Shown here piece after piece: positions 44,873 to 52,929 of a stretch of 64,000 nucleotides of DNA. Below the pieces are notes generated by a model. The model was given only the letters and a program-made list of their open reading frames with translations. It was not told where the DNA came from and searched no databases. Position 1 is the stretch's first letter. Each line of letters begins with the position of its first letter. The position numbers and the translations under genes were made by a program. The DNA comes from Flavobacteriales bacterium UBA7666 (GTDB lineage: Bacteria; Bacteroidota; Bacteroidia; Flavobacteriales_D; Crocinitomicaceae), in NCBI GenBank assembly GCA_002483265.1, contig DLHO01000025.1:124001-188000 (forward strand), in the 5' to 3' direction.

Positions 44873-45535
44873 TTATTTTCCTCTTTTCAATTGCATCAGC
44901 ACCTTAAAGGCTTTGTCTACGTGATCTTGTTTCACAATGATCGTAAACTCATTCGCCGTTGAAACGATCTCAACAATGTTCAGACCTTCCCATGCTAAAT
45001 GTTTTAAGATGTAATAGTAAATACCATACACTTCTGAATTTACTGCAGGAAGTTTCACTGTAATCGAAGCCAAATCTCGTGTGTGAGACTTTAAACGCTC
45101 ATTGATTAACAGGTTTTCAACTCTTGGTGAAATGCTTTGAGAGCAAATAACCGTAGTTTCAGTAACACCGCGGCAAATAGTATAGAAAATATCTGATTCT
45201 GAATTCACAAGTTGAACCAGATCCGCTTGTTTTAAGCGCAATGATTCAGTGTTTTCGAAGGTAAAGTCTTCTAAGTTTGAACGAACTAAAAAATCTCCCA
45301 ATTCACCGATGATATTGGTGATTTTGATATTTAGGCGGTGGTAAAGGCCTGGAGACATACGTTTGATTGCCATGACAATCGCTCCTTCTTTCACTTCTTT
45401 TCCTAAGGCTTCTTCAATTTCTGGTTTGATTTTTCTTGCTAACGAAGAAATATTGATTAGATCGTCTGTCATCGCCTCACGCAAGAATGGACTCCTTCCA
45501 ATAATTTCTTCTGTTATTTTTCCAATTGATAACAT
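44873..45535 (-). CDS. ACT-domain protein related to aspartate kinase regulatory region
   Basis: 220 residues with no kinase motif. Starts MLSIGKITEEIIGRSPFLREAM. Two ACT-type modules appear in the second half: about 75-145 (LNIKITNIIGELGDFLVRSNLEDFTF) and about 155-215 (ASITVKLPAVNSEVYGIYYYILKHLAWEGLNIVEI), ending EFTIIVKQDHVDKAFKVLMQLKRGK. The first 70 residues are helical (SLARKIKPEIEEALGKEVKEGAIVMAIKRM), so an amino-acid-responsive regulator is plausible. This matches a short Bacteroidota protein often annotated as hypothetical or aspartate kinase. The effector is unknown. TAAATTTG at 45568-45561 on the minus strand is a candidate -7 box. Confidence 0.7.
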   Translation of the reverse strand: MLSIGKITEEIIGRSPFLREAMTDDLINISSLARKIKPEIEEALGKEVKEGAIVMAIKRMSPGLYHRLNIKITNIIGELGDFLVRSNLEDFTFENTESLRLKQADLVQLVNSESDIFYTICRGVTETTVICSQSISPRVENLLINERLKSHTRDLASITVKLPAVNSEVYGIYYYILKHLAWEGLNIVEIVSTANEFTIIVKQDHVDKAFKVLMQLKRGK

Positions 45536-45560
45536 AATTTGGTTTGAATTAATAGGTGTG

Positions 45561-45568
45561 CAAATTTA
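45561..45568 (-). promoter_or_regulatory. Candidate -7 box of the ACT-domain gene
   Basis: On the minus strand TAAATTTG matches TAnnTTTG and lies 26 bp upstream of the ATG at 45535. No clean -33 element at the expected spacing, so support is limited. Confidence 0.4.
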
Positions 45569-45723
45569 AACAAAAGCACGCATAAAACCGGATAAAACTG
45601 TTAGATTTTATACAAAATGAACAAACTATTGATTTCAACGAAGAAAACTTAATGTTTGATGAATATTCTATTTCTCTAAGGTTACGAAGTGGTTAAATCA
45701 GTAAACTTTAGTTGTAGTTAGTG

Positions 45724-46425
45724 TTATGCGCGCGTATGATTCTTAACAAGATTCAACACATATTCCAGTTGTTCTGTTTCACTCATTTCTGAGTTATCTA
45801 CGATCAAAGCATCTTTTGCCTGGGTCAGCGGACTGATGGCTCTTGTGCTGTCAATTCGGTCCCGATGTTTCAGGTTTTCCAGAATTTCATCCAGACTGTT
45901 TGTTTCGCCTTTGGCCTTTAATTCAAGAAATCTTCTTTGTGCGCGGATCTCTGGTTTAGCAGTGATAAAGAGCTTTAATTCTGCATGGGGGAAGACAACT
46001 GTTCCAATGTCTCTTCCATCCATTACAACACCTCCGTTTTTACCGAGATCTTGTTGTTGTTTGACTAAAAACTCACGTACTTCTCTGATTGCAGCAACTT
46101 CACTTACGATATTTGCCACTTCCAATTGTCTGATTGAATCGGAAACGTCCTCATTGTTTAATAACACCGGGCGGTTTCCTTTCTGGTCTGGTTCTCCGAA
46201 TTGAATATGGATCTGAGGAAGACTGTTAACTACGCAGGTCAAATTGATTTTGTGAGCGCCCAAAGCACATCCGTTTTTCAATGCATATAATGCAACACAG
46301 CGATACATAGCTCCCGAATCAATAAACGTGTAGTTCATTTTCTTTGCAAGGGCTTTTGCCAGGGTACTTTTCCCGCAAGATGAAAAACCATCAATTGCGA
46401 TTGTAATGTGTTGCGTCGATTGCAT
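45724..46425 (-). CDS. cmk: Cytidylate kinase
   Basis: 233-residue CMP/dCMP kinase, making CDP and dCDP from CMP and dCMP with ATP. P-loop GFSSCGKSTLAKAL is at about 14-27; further CMP-kinase signatures are FIDSGAMYRCVALYAL, GVVMDGRDIGTVVFPHAELKLFITA and RDRIDSTRAISPL. Cytoplasmic. In many Bacteroidota cmk neighbours porQ; here a barrel gene separates them. The operon context downstream is the ACT-domain gene after 188 bp. A clean start at 46425 gives MQSTQHITIAIDGFSSCGKST. Confidence 0.96.
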   Translation of the reverse strand: MQSTQHITIAIDGFSSCGKSTLAKALAKKMNYTFIDSGAMYRCVALYALKNGCALGAHKINLTCVVNSLPQIHIQFGEPDQKGNRPVLLNNEDVSDSIRQLEVANIVSEVAAIREVREFLVKQQQDLGKNGGVVMDGRDIGTVVFPHAELKLFITAKPEIRAQRRFLELKAKGETNSLDEILENLKHRDRIDSTRAISPLTQAKDALIVDNSEMSETEQLEYVLNLVKNHTRA

Positions 46426-46471
46426 GGCGCGAATTTAGTTTAAAATGAAGGAAACGGCAATTCATTTCAAT

Positions 46472-46502
46472 AAAAAAAGGGTTCGTCACTGACGAACCCT
46501 TT
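46472..46502 (-). terminator. Terminator of the outer-membrane barrel gene
   Basis: A perfect 12-bp stem (AAAGGGTTCGTC with GACGAACCCTTT, loop ACT) is followed on the minus strand by seven T. It lies 27 bp after the barrel gene stop and separates it from cmk. Confidence 0.85.
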
Positions 46503-46528
46503 CATATTTTTTTAGATGAACTCTAATA

Positions 46529-47272
46529 TTAGAATCTCCATCCTAAACGGAACATACCACCAACGTTAGCGTTGTTAGAGAATCCGCTGATTTTTGTTTC
46601 ATTACCTTTGTTTTCAGTAGTTACACCAGCAACTGTAGTTGAATTTGTACCCTCTTTAGCGGTGAAAGAATTAAATCCAAGACCTAATTCAACTCCTAAG
46701 TAGAAATGCTCTGCGAAGTAGTAATCAGTACCAAATACCAATCCTACACCGAAACCAGCAGCTTTTTGCTCTGATTCAGAAGAGTAATCAGGAGCAACCC
46801 AAGTAAGAGCAGTAGCTTGATCACCCTCAGTTCTGATTGCACTCATACCGAAATTGATATCTAAACCTGCATAAGGAGACAATTTCTCAGTTCCTTTGAA
46901 GTGGTATTCTCCACCGATTCCGATAGTTGTTGTTCCTTCTTTAGTTGTGAAAGTTCCAGCACCACCAGTGTTGTCAATTTCATTTTCGTACCAGTTCACA
47001 GTTTGTTTGCTTGAGCTGAATCCTAACGATACGCGAATAGCGATGTTTTCAGTAGCAAAGTAACGGAAACGTAATCCTGGAGTAACGATAGATCTTACTT
47101 GACCACTGTTAGTCGTAGGATTCAAGTTTGCAGCAGAATTGTTCATAAAACCGAAAGCAGCGATACCAGCAACATTTCCTTCCAATGACATTGGAGCTCC
47201 TTCTGTTGGTTTTTGCGCCATTACAGCAGTTGTTAAAATCATTCCACCTAAAAGTAAACTTAACTTTTTCAT
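46529..47272 (-). CDS. Outer-membrane beta-barrel protein (OmpA/OmpW-barrel-like)
   Basis: 247 residues from ATG 47272 (MKKLSLLLGGMILTTAVMAQ signal peptide); an ATG nine codons upstream is not needed. The mature sequence is a small barrel of alternating strands: GNVAGIAAFGFMNNSAAN, SIVTPGLRFRYFATENIAIRVSLGFSSSKQ, TTIGIGGEYHFKGTEKLSPYAGLDINFGM, FGVGLVFGTDYYFAEHFYLGVELGLGFN, and ends GGMFRLGWRF with the terminal Phe that Bam recognises. Probably an abundant structural porin-like protein. It has its own promoter (near 47300) and terminator, between porQ and cmk. Confidence 0.85.
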   Translation of the reverse strand: MKKLSLLLGGMILTTAVMAQKPTEGAPMSLEGNVAGIAAFGFMNNSAANLNPTTNSGQVRSIVTPGLRFRYFATENIAIRVSLGFSSSKQTVNWYENEIDNTGGAGTFTTKEGTTTIGIGGEYHFKGTEKLSPYAGLDINFGMSAIRTEGDQATALTWVAPDYSSESEQKAAGFGVGLVFGTDYYFAEHFYLGVELGLGFNSFTAKEGTNSTTVAGVTTENKGNETKISGFSNNANVGGMFRLGWRF

Positions 47273-47296
47273 GTTATAAATTATTATTGGTTTGGA

Positions 47297-47330
47297 CAAA
47301 TCTACGTATTAAAAAGATTCAGGTTACAAA
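47297..47330 (-). promoter_or_regulatory. Promoter of the outer-membrane barrel gene
   Basis: On the minus strand TTTG (47330-47327) and TAGATTTG (47304-47297) match the -33 and -7 elements of Bacteroidota, with a spacer of 22 bp (slightly long). The -7 box ends 24 bp before the chosen ATG. Confidence 0.5.
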
Positions 47331-47412
47331 AACATGTTAACAAATTTCGGTGAATAACTTGGAAATAAGTTCGATTTATTTTTGTAAAAATCTGATTTAA
47401 AGAGAGATGAGT

Positions 47413-48438
47413 TTACTTTTTGGACAGTAAAAAGTTTAAGGTCAGACCATGTTGACCACCAGCTACTGAGTAGATGTACCAACCGTAATCAACACTAAAA
47501 CGCTTGAATGCCATTCCTGCTCCAAAACTGAAACCGGCCAAGCCTCCACGTCCAACAATTGCAAGTTCTTTTCTTCGCTGGTAATCAAAAGCAGTTCTTA
47601 TCTGGAGCTTCTTACCAATTAGAATTTCCAACTGTATTTTACCGTGGCGCGCCAAGTTATCAAAGAATCCGGGTTTTTTAACCTGAACAGTATCACCTGT
47701 TAAAGGATCGATACGTGCTTTTGCATTCGGATCAACATAAGAAAGATTCCACTTTTGCAGGTGCTGGGCAACCAAACTGATCCGGAATGGAGCATGTTTT
47801 AATCGATGAGAAATTCCCAATTGAACTTCCAGCGGCAATGGATTTTTCTCGGCTGTGAATCCTTTCCACTGTACTCCCAGGTTCTTAATGACACCAACTA
47901 TATTTAAGTTTCTGGCAGAATCCCGATAGAGCCCCGCAATATCCAAACTGGTTCCAAAAGAAGTATATGAATCTAATTGAGAATATAAGATATTTAAAGT
48001 TGCACCAACAGACATGCGTTCATTAAATGCATGTTGTGCACTGGCTCCAAGTATAAAATCACCGGGACTAAATGTGCCCAGATTCGTTCCGTCAATATCT
48101 GTGCGTTTCATTTTACCATAAGAAGAATAGCGGAAATGAAGCATTCCCATCGTATTTCTGATCTTTCTTGCATAGGTCAATGCTCCTGTATTGACACCGC
48201 TTGCCATAATGGATTGGTTGAATCCAAAACGTCCGTGCATGGAACGATTTAAAATAGCAGGATTGTTCAACCCCAGATTGAGGTCATTGTCATAAATGGT
48301 AATCGCATCGCCGCCAAGTCCCATTGTGCGTGCATTGTACTGAGAATTTAAATTCTGAAATGAATGAATTCCTCCTGTTTGTGCAACAGCAATAAATGGA
48401 ACCGAAATAAGTAATATGAGCGCCAGTTTAAATTTCAT
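47413..48438 (-). CDS. porQ: Type IX secretion system protein PorQ
   Basis: 341 residues from ATG 48438 (MKFKLALILLISVPFIAVAQ). The start of the mature protein, FQNLNSQYNARTMGLGGDAITIYDNDLNLGLNNPAILN, and the end GFSFGAGMAFKRFSVDYGWYIYSVAGGQHGLTLNFLLSKK are typical of the PorV/PorQ (FadL-like) barrels. PorQ works at the T9SS outer-membrane attachment complex that processes and anchors C-terminal-domain cargo; several such cargo proteins are encoded in this window. It follows the YfcE-like phosphoesterase gene by 15 bp and may share its transcript. Confidence 0.9.
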   Translation of the reverse strand: MKFKLALILLISVPFIAVAQTGGIHSFQNLNSQYNARTMGLGGDAITIYDNDLNLGLNNPAILNRSMHGRFGFNQSIMASGVNTGALTYARKIRNTMGMLHFRYSSYGKMKRTDIDGTNLGTFSPGDFILGASAQHAFNERMSVGATLNILYSQLDSYTSFGTSLDIAGLYRDSARNLNIVGVIKNLGVQWKGFTAEKNPLPLEVQLGISHRLKHAPFRISLVAQHLQKWNLSYVDPNAKARIDPLTGDTVQVKKPGFFDNLARHGKIQLEILIGKKLQIRTAFDYQRRKELAIVGRGGLAGFSFGAGMAFKRFSVDYGWYIYSVAGGQHGLTLNFLLSKK

Positions 48439-48453
48439 ATGTGGCAATAACGT

Positions 48454-48975
48454 TTAAATTTTGTCTTCATTGTTCAGGCTCGATCTTTTTCCGAATTCAA
48501 TCACTTCCATTTGTTCAATTTTGCTACCGTTTATCTGGAATCGAAGTGCTGTTTGAATCGTGTGGAATCCTTTATTACCGCAAGCTCCCGGATTTAACCA
48601 CAACAAATTTTTGCTTTTGTCCTGTTGAACAAGTAATACATGCGAATGTCCGCAAACAAATATATTGGGTTTTGTCTCATAAATAAAGTCAACCGCATTT
48701 TTACTGTACCTACCGGGTCTTCCTGCAATATGTGTCATGGAGATGGAAATACCTTCAATTTTAAAATTCAGGTACTCCGGGAATTCGGAGCGGATGGTTT
48801 GATCATCAATATTTCCAAATACGGCCCGCAAGGGCTTGAAAGCTTTTAAACGATCCGTCACATCCAGACTTCCAATATCTCCGGCATGCCAGATCTCATC
48901 CACATCTTTGAATAATTCAAAAACGCGTTCAGGAAGAAATCCGTGAGTGTCAGAAAGTAAACCAATTTTTACCAT
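48454..48975 (-). CDS. YfcE-like metallophosphoesterase
   Basis: 173 residues from ATG 48975 (MVKIGLLSDTHGFLPE); an in-frame ATG 21 bases upstream precedes the metal motif needlessly. All five phosphoesterase metal motifs are present: LLSDTHG, WHAGDIG, FGNIDD, MTHIAG and CGHSH. The family (YfcE/MJ0936) hydrolyses phosphodiesters in vitro; the physiological substrate is not known. Cytoplasmic. Located 15 bp upstream of porQ on the same strand. Confidence 0.9.
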   Translation of the reverse strand: MVKIGLLSDTHGFLPERVFELFKDVDEIWHAGDIGSLDVTDRLKAFKPLRAVFGNIDDQTIRSEFPEYLNFKIEGISISMTHIAGRPGRYSKNAVDFIYETKPNIFVCGHSHVLLVQQDKSKNLLWLNPGACGNKGFHTIQTALRFQINGSKIEQMEVIEFGKRSSLNNEDKI

Positions 48976-49332
48976 GAAATGATTGAATGCTCGCAAAACT
49001 AATGAATTTAACCTGAAGCTGGCGAGATACTAAGGCTCACACTCCAATATTTAAGACATAGTTAACCCATAAATAAAGTATGAATGTCCCATAGATATCC
49101 CATGGATATTCCAATGATTGTATATATTTTTAACATTGGAACGATATATTTGACAGGATGAAAAGTCAGATAGCACAACACCGGAATATTTTCATTCTGG
49201 TTCCTCCTTTGATAATTAAACCATTCATAATTGATAATTCCCTCAAAATTCTCCATTTTCAATTGAAGCATTGACTCCTATCTGCCGACTTCTTTCTATA
49301 TTTGTCCGTTAAACAAACAAAAATTGGTAAGC
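48976..49332. other. AT-rich intergenic region upstream of pdhA
   Basis: Divergent promoter region with no convincing gene; a 69-codon frame on the minus strand (49271-49062) lacks a credible start context. It carries repeated TTGATAATT motifs and the 17-mer ATTCTCCATTTTCAATT (49248-49264) also seen at 6196-6212, likely decayed intergenic repeats. A -7 box TATATTTG at 49297-49304 serves pdhA. Confidence 0.5.
49297..49304 (+). promoter_or_regulatory. -7 box of the pdhA-pdhC transcript
   Basis: TATATTTG is a perfect TAnnTTTG box 28 bp before the pdhA ATG. ATTG at 49270-49273 is the nearest -33 candidate but with a 23-bp spacer. Confidence 0.5.
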
Positions 49333-50385
49333 ATGGCTACGAAAACAGCTTCAAAACCATCAAAAACAACAAACAAGAGTGCCCTGAAAAGCACATCTAA
49401 ATTTTCGAAAGAGACGTATATCAAATGGTATAAAGACATGCTTTTAATGCGTCGTTTTGAAGAGAAAGCAGGACAATTATACATTCAGCAGAAGTTTGGT
49501 GGATTTTGTCACTTATATATTGGTCAGGAAGCGATCGTTGCCGGAACAGTTAGTGCATCAAAACCAACTGATTCGCATATGACTGCTTATCGTGATCACG
49601 CGCATCCAATCGGATTAGGAACAGATGTTCGTGTCTTAATGGCTGAATTATATGGTCGTTCAACAGGATGTTCCAAAGGAAAGGGCGGATCTATGCACTT
49701 CTTCGATAAAGAGAAAAACTTTATGGGTGGACACGGAATCGTTGGAGCTCAAATTCCAATGGGAACAGGTGTTGCTTTTGCTGAACAATATAACGGAACA
49801 GATAATGTCGTATTCGTTTCCATGGGTGACGGAGCGGTTCGCCAAGGAGCTTTGCATGAAACATTCAATATGGCGATGAACTGGAAATTACCGGTGATCT
49901 ACATCATTGAGAATAACAATTATGCAATGGGTACTTCTGTGGAGCGTACAACGAACGTAACAGATTTATCTAAAATTGGTGATTCTTACGAAATGCCGTC
50001 CAAATCAGTGAACGGAATGTCTCCGGAAGCAGTTCACGAAGCCGTAGAAGAAGCAGTTGCAAGAGCAAGAAGAGGTGACGGACCAACTTTGTTGGATATT
50101 CGCACTTACAGATATAAAGGACATTCCATGTCAGATCCACAAAAATACCGTACCAAAGAAGAGGTCGCGGAGTGGATGGAGCAAGATCCGATCGAACATT
50201 GTTTGAAAATGATCCAATCCAATAAATGGTTGACTGCAAAAGAAATCGAAGAAATCGATGCTTGGGTGAAAAATGAGGTAGAAGAATCAGTGAAATTTGC
50301 TGAAGAATCTCCTTATCCGGATGCAGATGATTTATATGAAGATATCTATCAGGAGCCGAATTACCCTTACATTATTGAATATTAA
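49333..50385 (+). CDS. pdhA: Pyruvate dehydrogenase E1 component, alpha subunit
   Basis: 350 residues from ATG 49333 (MATKTASKPSKTTNKSALKS); the preceding TTG is not needed. After a basic, Ser/Lys-rich start typical of Bacteroidota E1-alpha, the thiamine-diphosphate fold shows RRFEEKAGQLYIQQKFGGFCHLYIGQEA, the TPP motif GDGAVRQGALHETFNMAMNW followed by IENNNYAMGTSVERTTNV, and the regulated-loop RYKGHSMSDPQKYRTKEEVAEW. With E1-beta it decarboxylates pyruvate and acetylates the lipoyl arm of E2. The beta subunit is not in this window. The E2 gene follows after 22 bp, same transcript. Confidence 0.96.
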   Translation: MATKTASKPSKTTNKSALKSTSKFSKETYIKWYKDMLLMRRFEEKAGQLYIQQKFGGFCHLYIGQEAIVAGTVSASKPTDSHMTAYRDHAHPIGLGTDVRVLMAELYGRSTGCSKGKGGSMHFFDKEKNFMGGHGIVGAQIPMGTGVAFAEQYNGTDNVVFVSMGDGAVRQGALHETFNMAMNWKLPVIYIIENNNYAMGTSVERTTNVTDLSKIGDSYEMPSKSVNGMSPEAVHEAVEEAVARARRGDGPTLLDIRTYRYKGHSMSDPQKYRTKEEVAEWMEQDPIEHCLKMIQSNKWLTAKEIEEIDAWVKNEVEESVKFAEESPYPDADDLYEDIYQEPNYPYIIEY

Positions 50386-50407
50386 TAGAATCTAATAGAT
50401 CGCACAG

Positions 50408-51694
50408 ATGGCTGAAATCATTAACATGCCCAAATTGAGTGACACCATGACAGAAGGTGTTGTTGCAGAATGGCATAAAAAAGTTGGAGATACTGTAAAA
50501 TCAGGTGAATTACTTGCTGAGATTGAAACAGATAAAGCAACTTTGGAATTCGAATCATTTTTTGATGGAGTTTTATTACATATTGGAATAGAAAAAGGAA
50601 AGCCTGCTCCGGTGAATTCATTATTGGCGATCATTGGCGAAAAAGGCGAAGATATCTCTGCATTAATAGCTTCAGCAGGAAAAACAGATGCTCCGGCTGA
50701 GGAAAAGAAAGCAGATAAAAAAGCAGACGAACCTAAAAAAGAAGAGGGGAAAGAGGAAGTAAAGGCAGAGGAAAAAGCTCCGGCAGCTGTTACTTCAGCT
50801 CCAAAAGCTGCACCTACAGTTTCAAATACTTCTTCAAACGGACGTATTTTGGCTTCACCACTTGCTAAGAAATTGGCAGAAGAAAAAGGAGTTGATTTAA
50901 GCTTTATCTCTGGAACTGGAGAAGGAGGAAGAATTACTAAAAGAGACGTAGATCATTATGTTCCTTATGATGCACCTGCAAGACCTGCTGGTTCTTCTGG
51001 AGCTTCATTGAGCGAATCATTTGTGGACGAACCGGTTTCTCAAATGCGTAAAACAATTGCGCGTCGTTTGGGAGAATCAAAATTCACAGCTCCGCATTTT
51101 TATTTGACGATTTCTTTAGATATGGACAATGCAATTGCAGCGCGCAAATCAATGAACAGTCAAGAAGGAGTAAAAGTTTCTTTTAACGATATGGTGATCA
51201 AAGCTGTTGCAATGGCTTTGCGTAAACATCCTGCAATCAACTCATCCTGGTTGGGAGATGTAATCCGTAGAAATAGCCACGTGCATATTGGTGTTGCTGT
51301 TGCAGTGGAAGAAGGTCTTTTGGTTCCTGTTGTTCGCTTCGCAGATAGCAAAGGCTTGACTCAGATTGGTGATGAAGTAAAAGTATTGGCTCAAAAAGCA
51401 AAAGATAAAAAATTACAACCGGCAGAATGGGAAGGAAATACCTTCACAATCTCCAACTTGGGAATGTTCGGAATTGAGCAATTCACAGCAATTATAAATT
51501 CACCTGACAGCTGTATTATGGCTATCGGAGGGATTTCTCAGGAACCAGTTGTAAAGAACGGACAAGTTGTTCCCGGAAATATCATGAAAGTAACACTTTC
51601 TTGCGATCACAGAGTCGTTGATGGTGCTACCGGAGCTGCGTTCTTACAGACATTTAAACAGTATATGGAAAACCCGGTTATGATGCTGGTTTAG
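50408..51694 (+). CDS. pdhC: Pyruvate dehydrogenase E2, dihydrolipoamide acetyltransferase
   Basis: 428 residues. Domains in order: one lipoyl domain (about 1-85, lipoylated Lys 43 in EIETDKATLEFES), an Ala/Lys/Glu-rich flexible linker (about 90-135), a peripheral-subunit-binding domain (about 140-178, RILASPLAKKLAEEKGVDLSFI and GRITKRDVDHY), and the acyltransferase catalytic core (about 200-428) with CDHRVVDGATGA, the HxxxDG motif. It transfers acetyl from lipoyl to CoA and forms the complex core. Only one lipoyl domain; many flavobacterial E2 proteins have two. Directly follows E1-alpha. Confidence 0.96.
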   Translation: MAEIINMPKLSDTMTEGVVAEWHKKVGDTVKSGELLAEIETDKATLEFESFFDGVLLHIGIEKGKPAPVNSLLAIIGEKGEDISALIASAGKTDAPAEEKKADKKADEPKKEEGKEEVKAEEKAPAAVTSAPKAAPTVSNTSSNGRILASPLAKKLAEEKGVDLSFISGTGEGGRITKRDVDHYVPYDAPARPAGSSGASLSESFVDEPVSQMRKTIARRLGESKFTAPHFYLTISLDMDNAIAARKSMNSQEGVKVSFNDMVIKAVAMALRKHPAINSSWLGDVIRRNSHVHIGVAVAVEEGLLVPVVRFADSKGLTQIGDEVKVLAQKAKDKKLQPAEWEGNTFTISNLGMFGIEQFTAIINSPDSCIMAIGGISQEPVVKNGQVVPGNIMKVTLSCDHRVVDGATGAAFLQTFKQYMENPVMMLV

Positions 51695-51711
51695 AAATTA
51701 ATAATTTATTG

Positions 51712-51745
51712 AAACGGCTGCTCAATCGAGTGGCCGTTTTAATTT
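51712..51745 (+). terminator. Terminator of the pdhA-pdhC operon
   Basis: AAACGGCTGCTC and GAGTGGCCGTTT pair in a 12-bp stem (two wobble pairs) with an AATC loop, followed by TTAATTTT. It begins 17 bp after the pdhC stop. The stem architecture resembles that at 13301-13335. Confidence 0.8.
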
Positions 51746-51815
51746 TACGCGTTTTTTTTTAAATAAATAACTCGTATTCAATTTATTATTACATCTTTGT
51801 TTATCAAATAAACGA

Positions 51816-52013
51816 ATGAATATGAATAAAGGAACTATTAAGTTCTTTAACGAAACTAAAGGTTTTGGTTTTGTTAAAGAAGATGAAACTAACAAAGAGT
51901 ATTTTGTACACGTTTCAGGATTGGTGGACAAAGTAAATGAAAACGACGCTGTTACATTTGACTTGGAAGAAGGAAGAAAAGGTTTAATGGCGGTTAACGT
52001 GAAGCACGCATAA
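51816..52013 (+). CDS. Cold-shock family protein
   Basis: 65-residue OB-fold RNA/DNA-binding protein. RNP1 KGFGFV is at about 18-23 and RNP2 YFVHVSGL at about 33-40; it starts MNMNKGTIKFFNETKGFGFV and ends KGLMAVNVKHA. A second ATG two codons on (51822) could also serve. It binds single-stranded nucleic acid and likely acts as an RNA chaperone. Single gene with its own terminator. CATCTTTG near 51793-51800 is one base off a -7 box. Confidence 0.95.
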   Translation: MNMNKGTIKFFNETKGFGFVKEDETNKEYFVHVSGLVDKVNENDAVTFDLEEGRKGLMAVNVKHA

Positions 52014-52033
52014 CTATATATAAAATTTTCTTT

Positions 52034-52069
52034 AAAAACCCCGATATGCATTGCATCGTCGGGGTTTTT
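52034..52069 (+). terminator. Terminator of the cold-shock gene
   Basis: AAAAACCCCGA pairs with TCGGGGTTTTT (11 bp), closed by a TATGCATTGCATCG inner region, ending in five T. It begins 21 bp after the stop. Confidence 0.88.
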
Positions 52070-52117
52070 ATTTCTGTGCTGTTTTGTTTTGGTTCAAAAT
52101 ATGACTTCAATCATCAG

Positions 52118-52927
52118 TCACCTTTTGACTATAGATTGTTGATTGGGAAGGTCATTGAGCGGAGTCGAAATGAACTTTCTTCGCTGTTTATACGAAAATC
52201 GCTTTTCCCCCAAAATGAGTAACACTTTCAATTTAGGAATCTGACTTTTATTCAGTGTCGACTCATCCAATTGAATGAAATAACCAAAGGCCGCTATGTT
52301 TTTCTCCGATAAGTGCCTATTTACTTTTTTTCGGGTGAATTGAGTACTGATTAACCGCTGAATTTCTTCATAACTATACCCTTCCAGTGCAACTTCTTTC
52401 GGTTCATCAGCCGAGGCTGATTTCTTGGTTGCTTTGGGTTTTGATTTACCATCGTACAAGTTAAAACCTCCCTCAGCACCTTTCTTGTTGTAGTGGAAAT
52501 CTCCTTTTGATTTCACCAATGGAATTTCAAATGAAATCGTTTCAATCAGCCCGAAATTGCAGTTTGAACCAAAGAAAATCCGTCGAATTCGTTTCTCCAA
52601 ACTTCTTTTGCGCTTTACCTTCTTGGGCATAAGTGTGTGAATCCGCTTCACGCAAAGTGTAGAAAGCTGTGTTAAAACCAAACTTTGTTTCAGGGTATCT
52701 GCCCGGTTTCTATTTCCTTTTTTGAGCATTCCGTTTATCATCAATTCCAGTTGCAAGGTAGAATCCTGAAAATAATTGTATTCCCCGGAAATCTTGTAGG
52801 CTGTCTCAAATGGAAACAAAGAATCTTTTCGCGGTAAATGATACCGGGCTTCCTGAATGAATTCACTTTGTGAAAATCCGGAACTGGAACTAATAACCAG
52901 AAACCAAAATAGAAGCTTGCTGCGCAT
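52118..52927 (-). CDS. Secreted basic protein paired with the LRR protein
   Basis: 269 residues. Signal peptide MRSKLLFWFLVISSSSGFSQ. The mature part is unusually rich in Lys/Arg (PKKVKRKRSLEKRIRRIFF) and has no recognisable domain; a helix-rich middle (SYEEIQRLISTQFTRKK) is followed by beta stretches. It starts 2 bp after the LRR gene stop, so it is co-translated with it, and the pair may act together outside the inner membrane. The C-terminal segment FISTPLND (about residues 252-259) is encoded by a copy of the 12-nt-loop hairpin repeat at 52152-52173. Confidence 0.72.
   Translation of the reverse strand: MRSKLLFWFLVISSSSGFSQSEFIQEARYHLPRKDSLFPFETAYKISGEYNYFQDSTLQLELMINGMLKKGNRNRADTLKQSLVLTQLSTLCVKRIHTLMPKKVKRKRSLEKRIRRIFFGSNCNFGLIETISFEIPLVKSKGDFHYNKKGAEGGFNLYDGKSKPKATKKSASADEPKEVALEGYSYEEIQRLISTQFTRKKVNRHLSEKNIAAFGYFIQLDESTLNKSQIPKLKVLLILGEKRFSYKQRRKFISTPLNDLPNQQSIVKR
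52152..52173 (-). repeat. 12-nt-loop hairpin repeat, copy inside a coding region
   Basis: On the minus strand TCATT, loop TCGACTCCGCTC and AATGA form a 5-bp hairpin. The loop is identical to that in the inverted pair at 57414-57548, while the stem is TCATT/AATGA instead of TGACT/AGTCA. It is translated as part of the 269-residue protein. Confidence 0.8.
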
Positions 52928-52929
52928 GG

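Noticed and set aside
45536..45723. Possible small RNA between cmk and the ACT-domain gene
   Set aside because: No terminator hairpin or promoter in the right order, only a -7 box for the ACT-domain gene.
49062..49271. 69-codon minus-strand ORF upstream of pdhA
   Set aside because: It lies in AT-rich repeat-like DNA, has no signal or domain, and would be unusually placed against the pdhA promoter.
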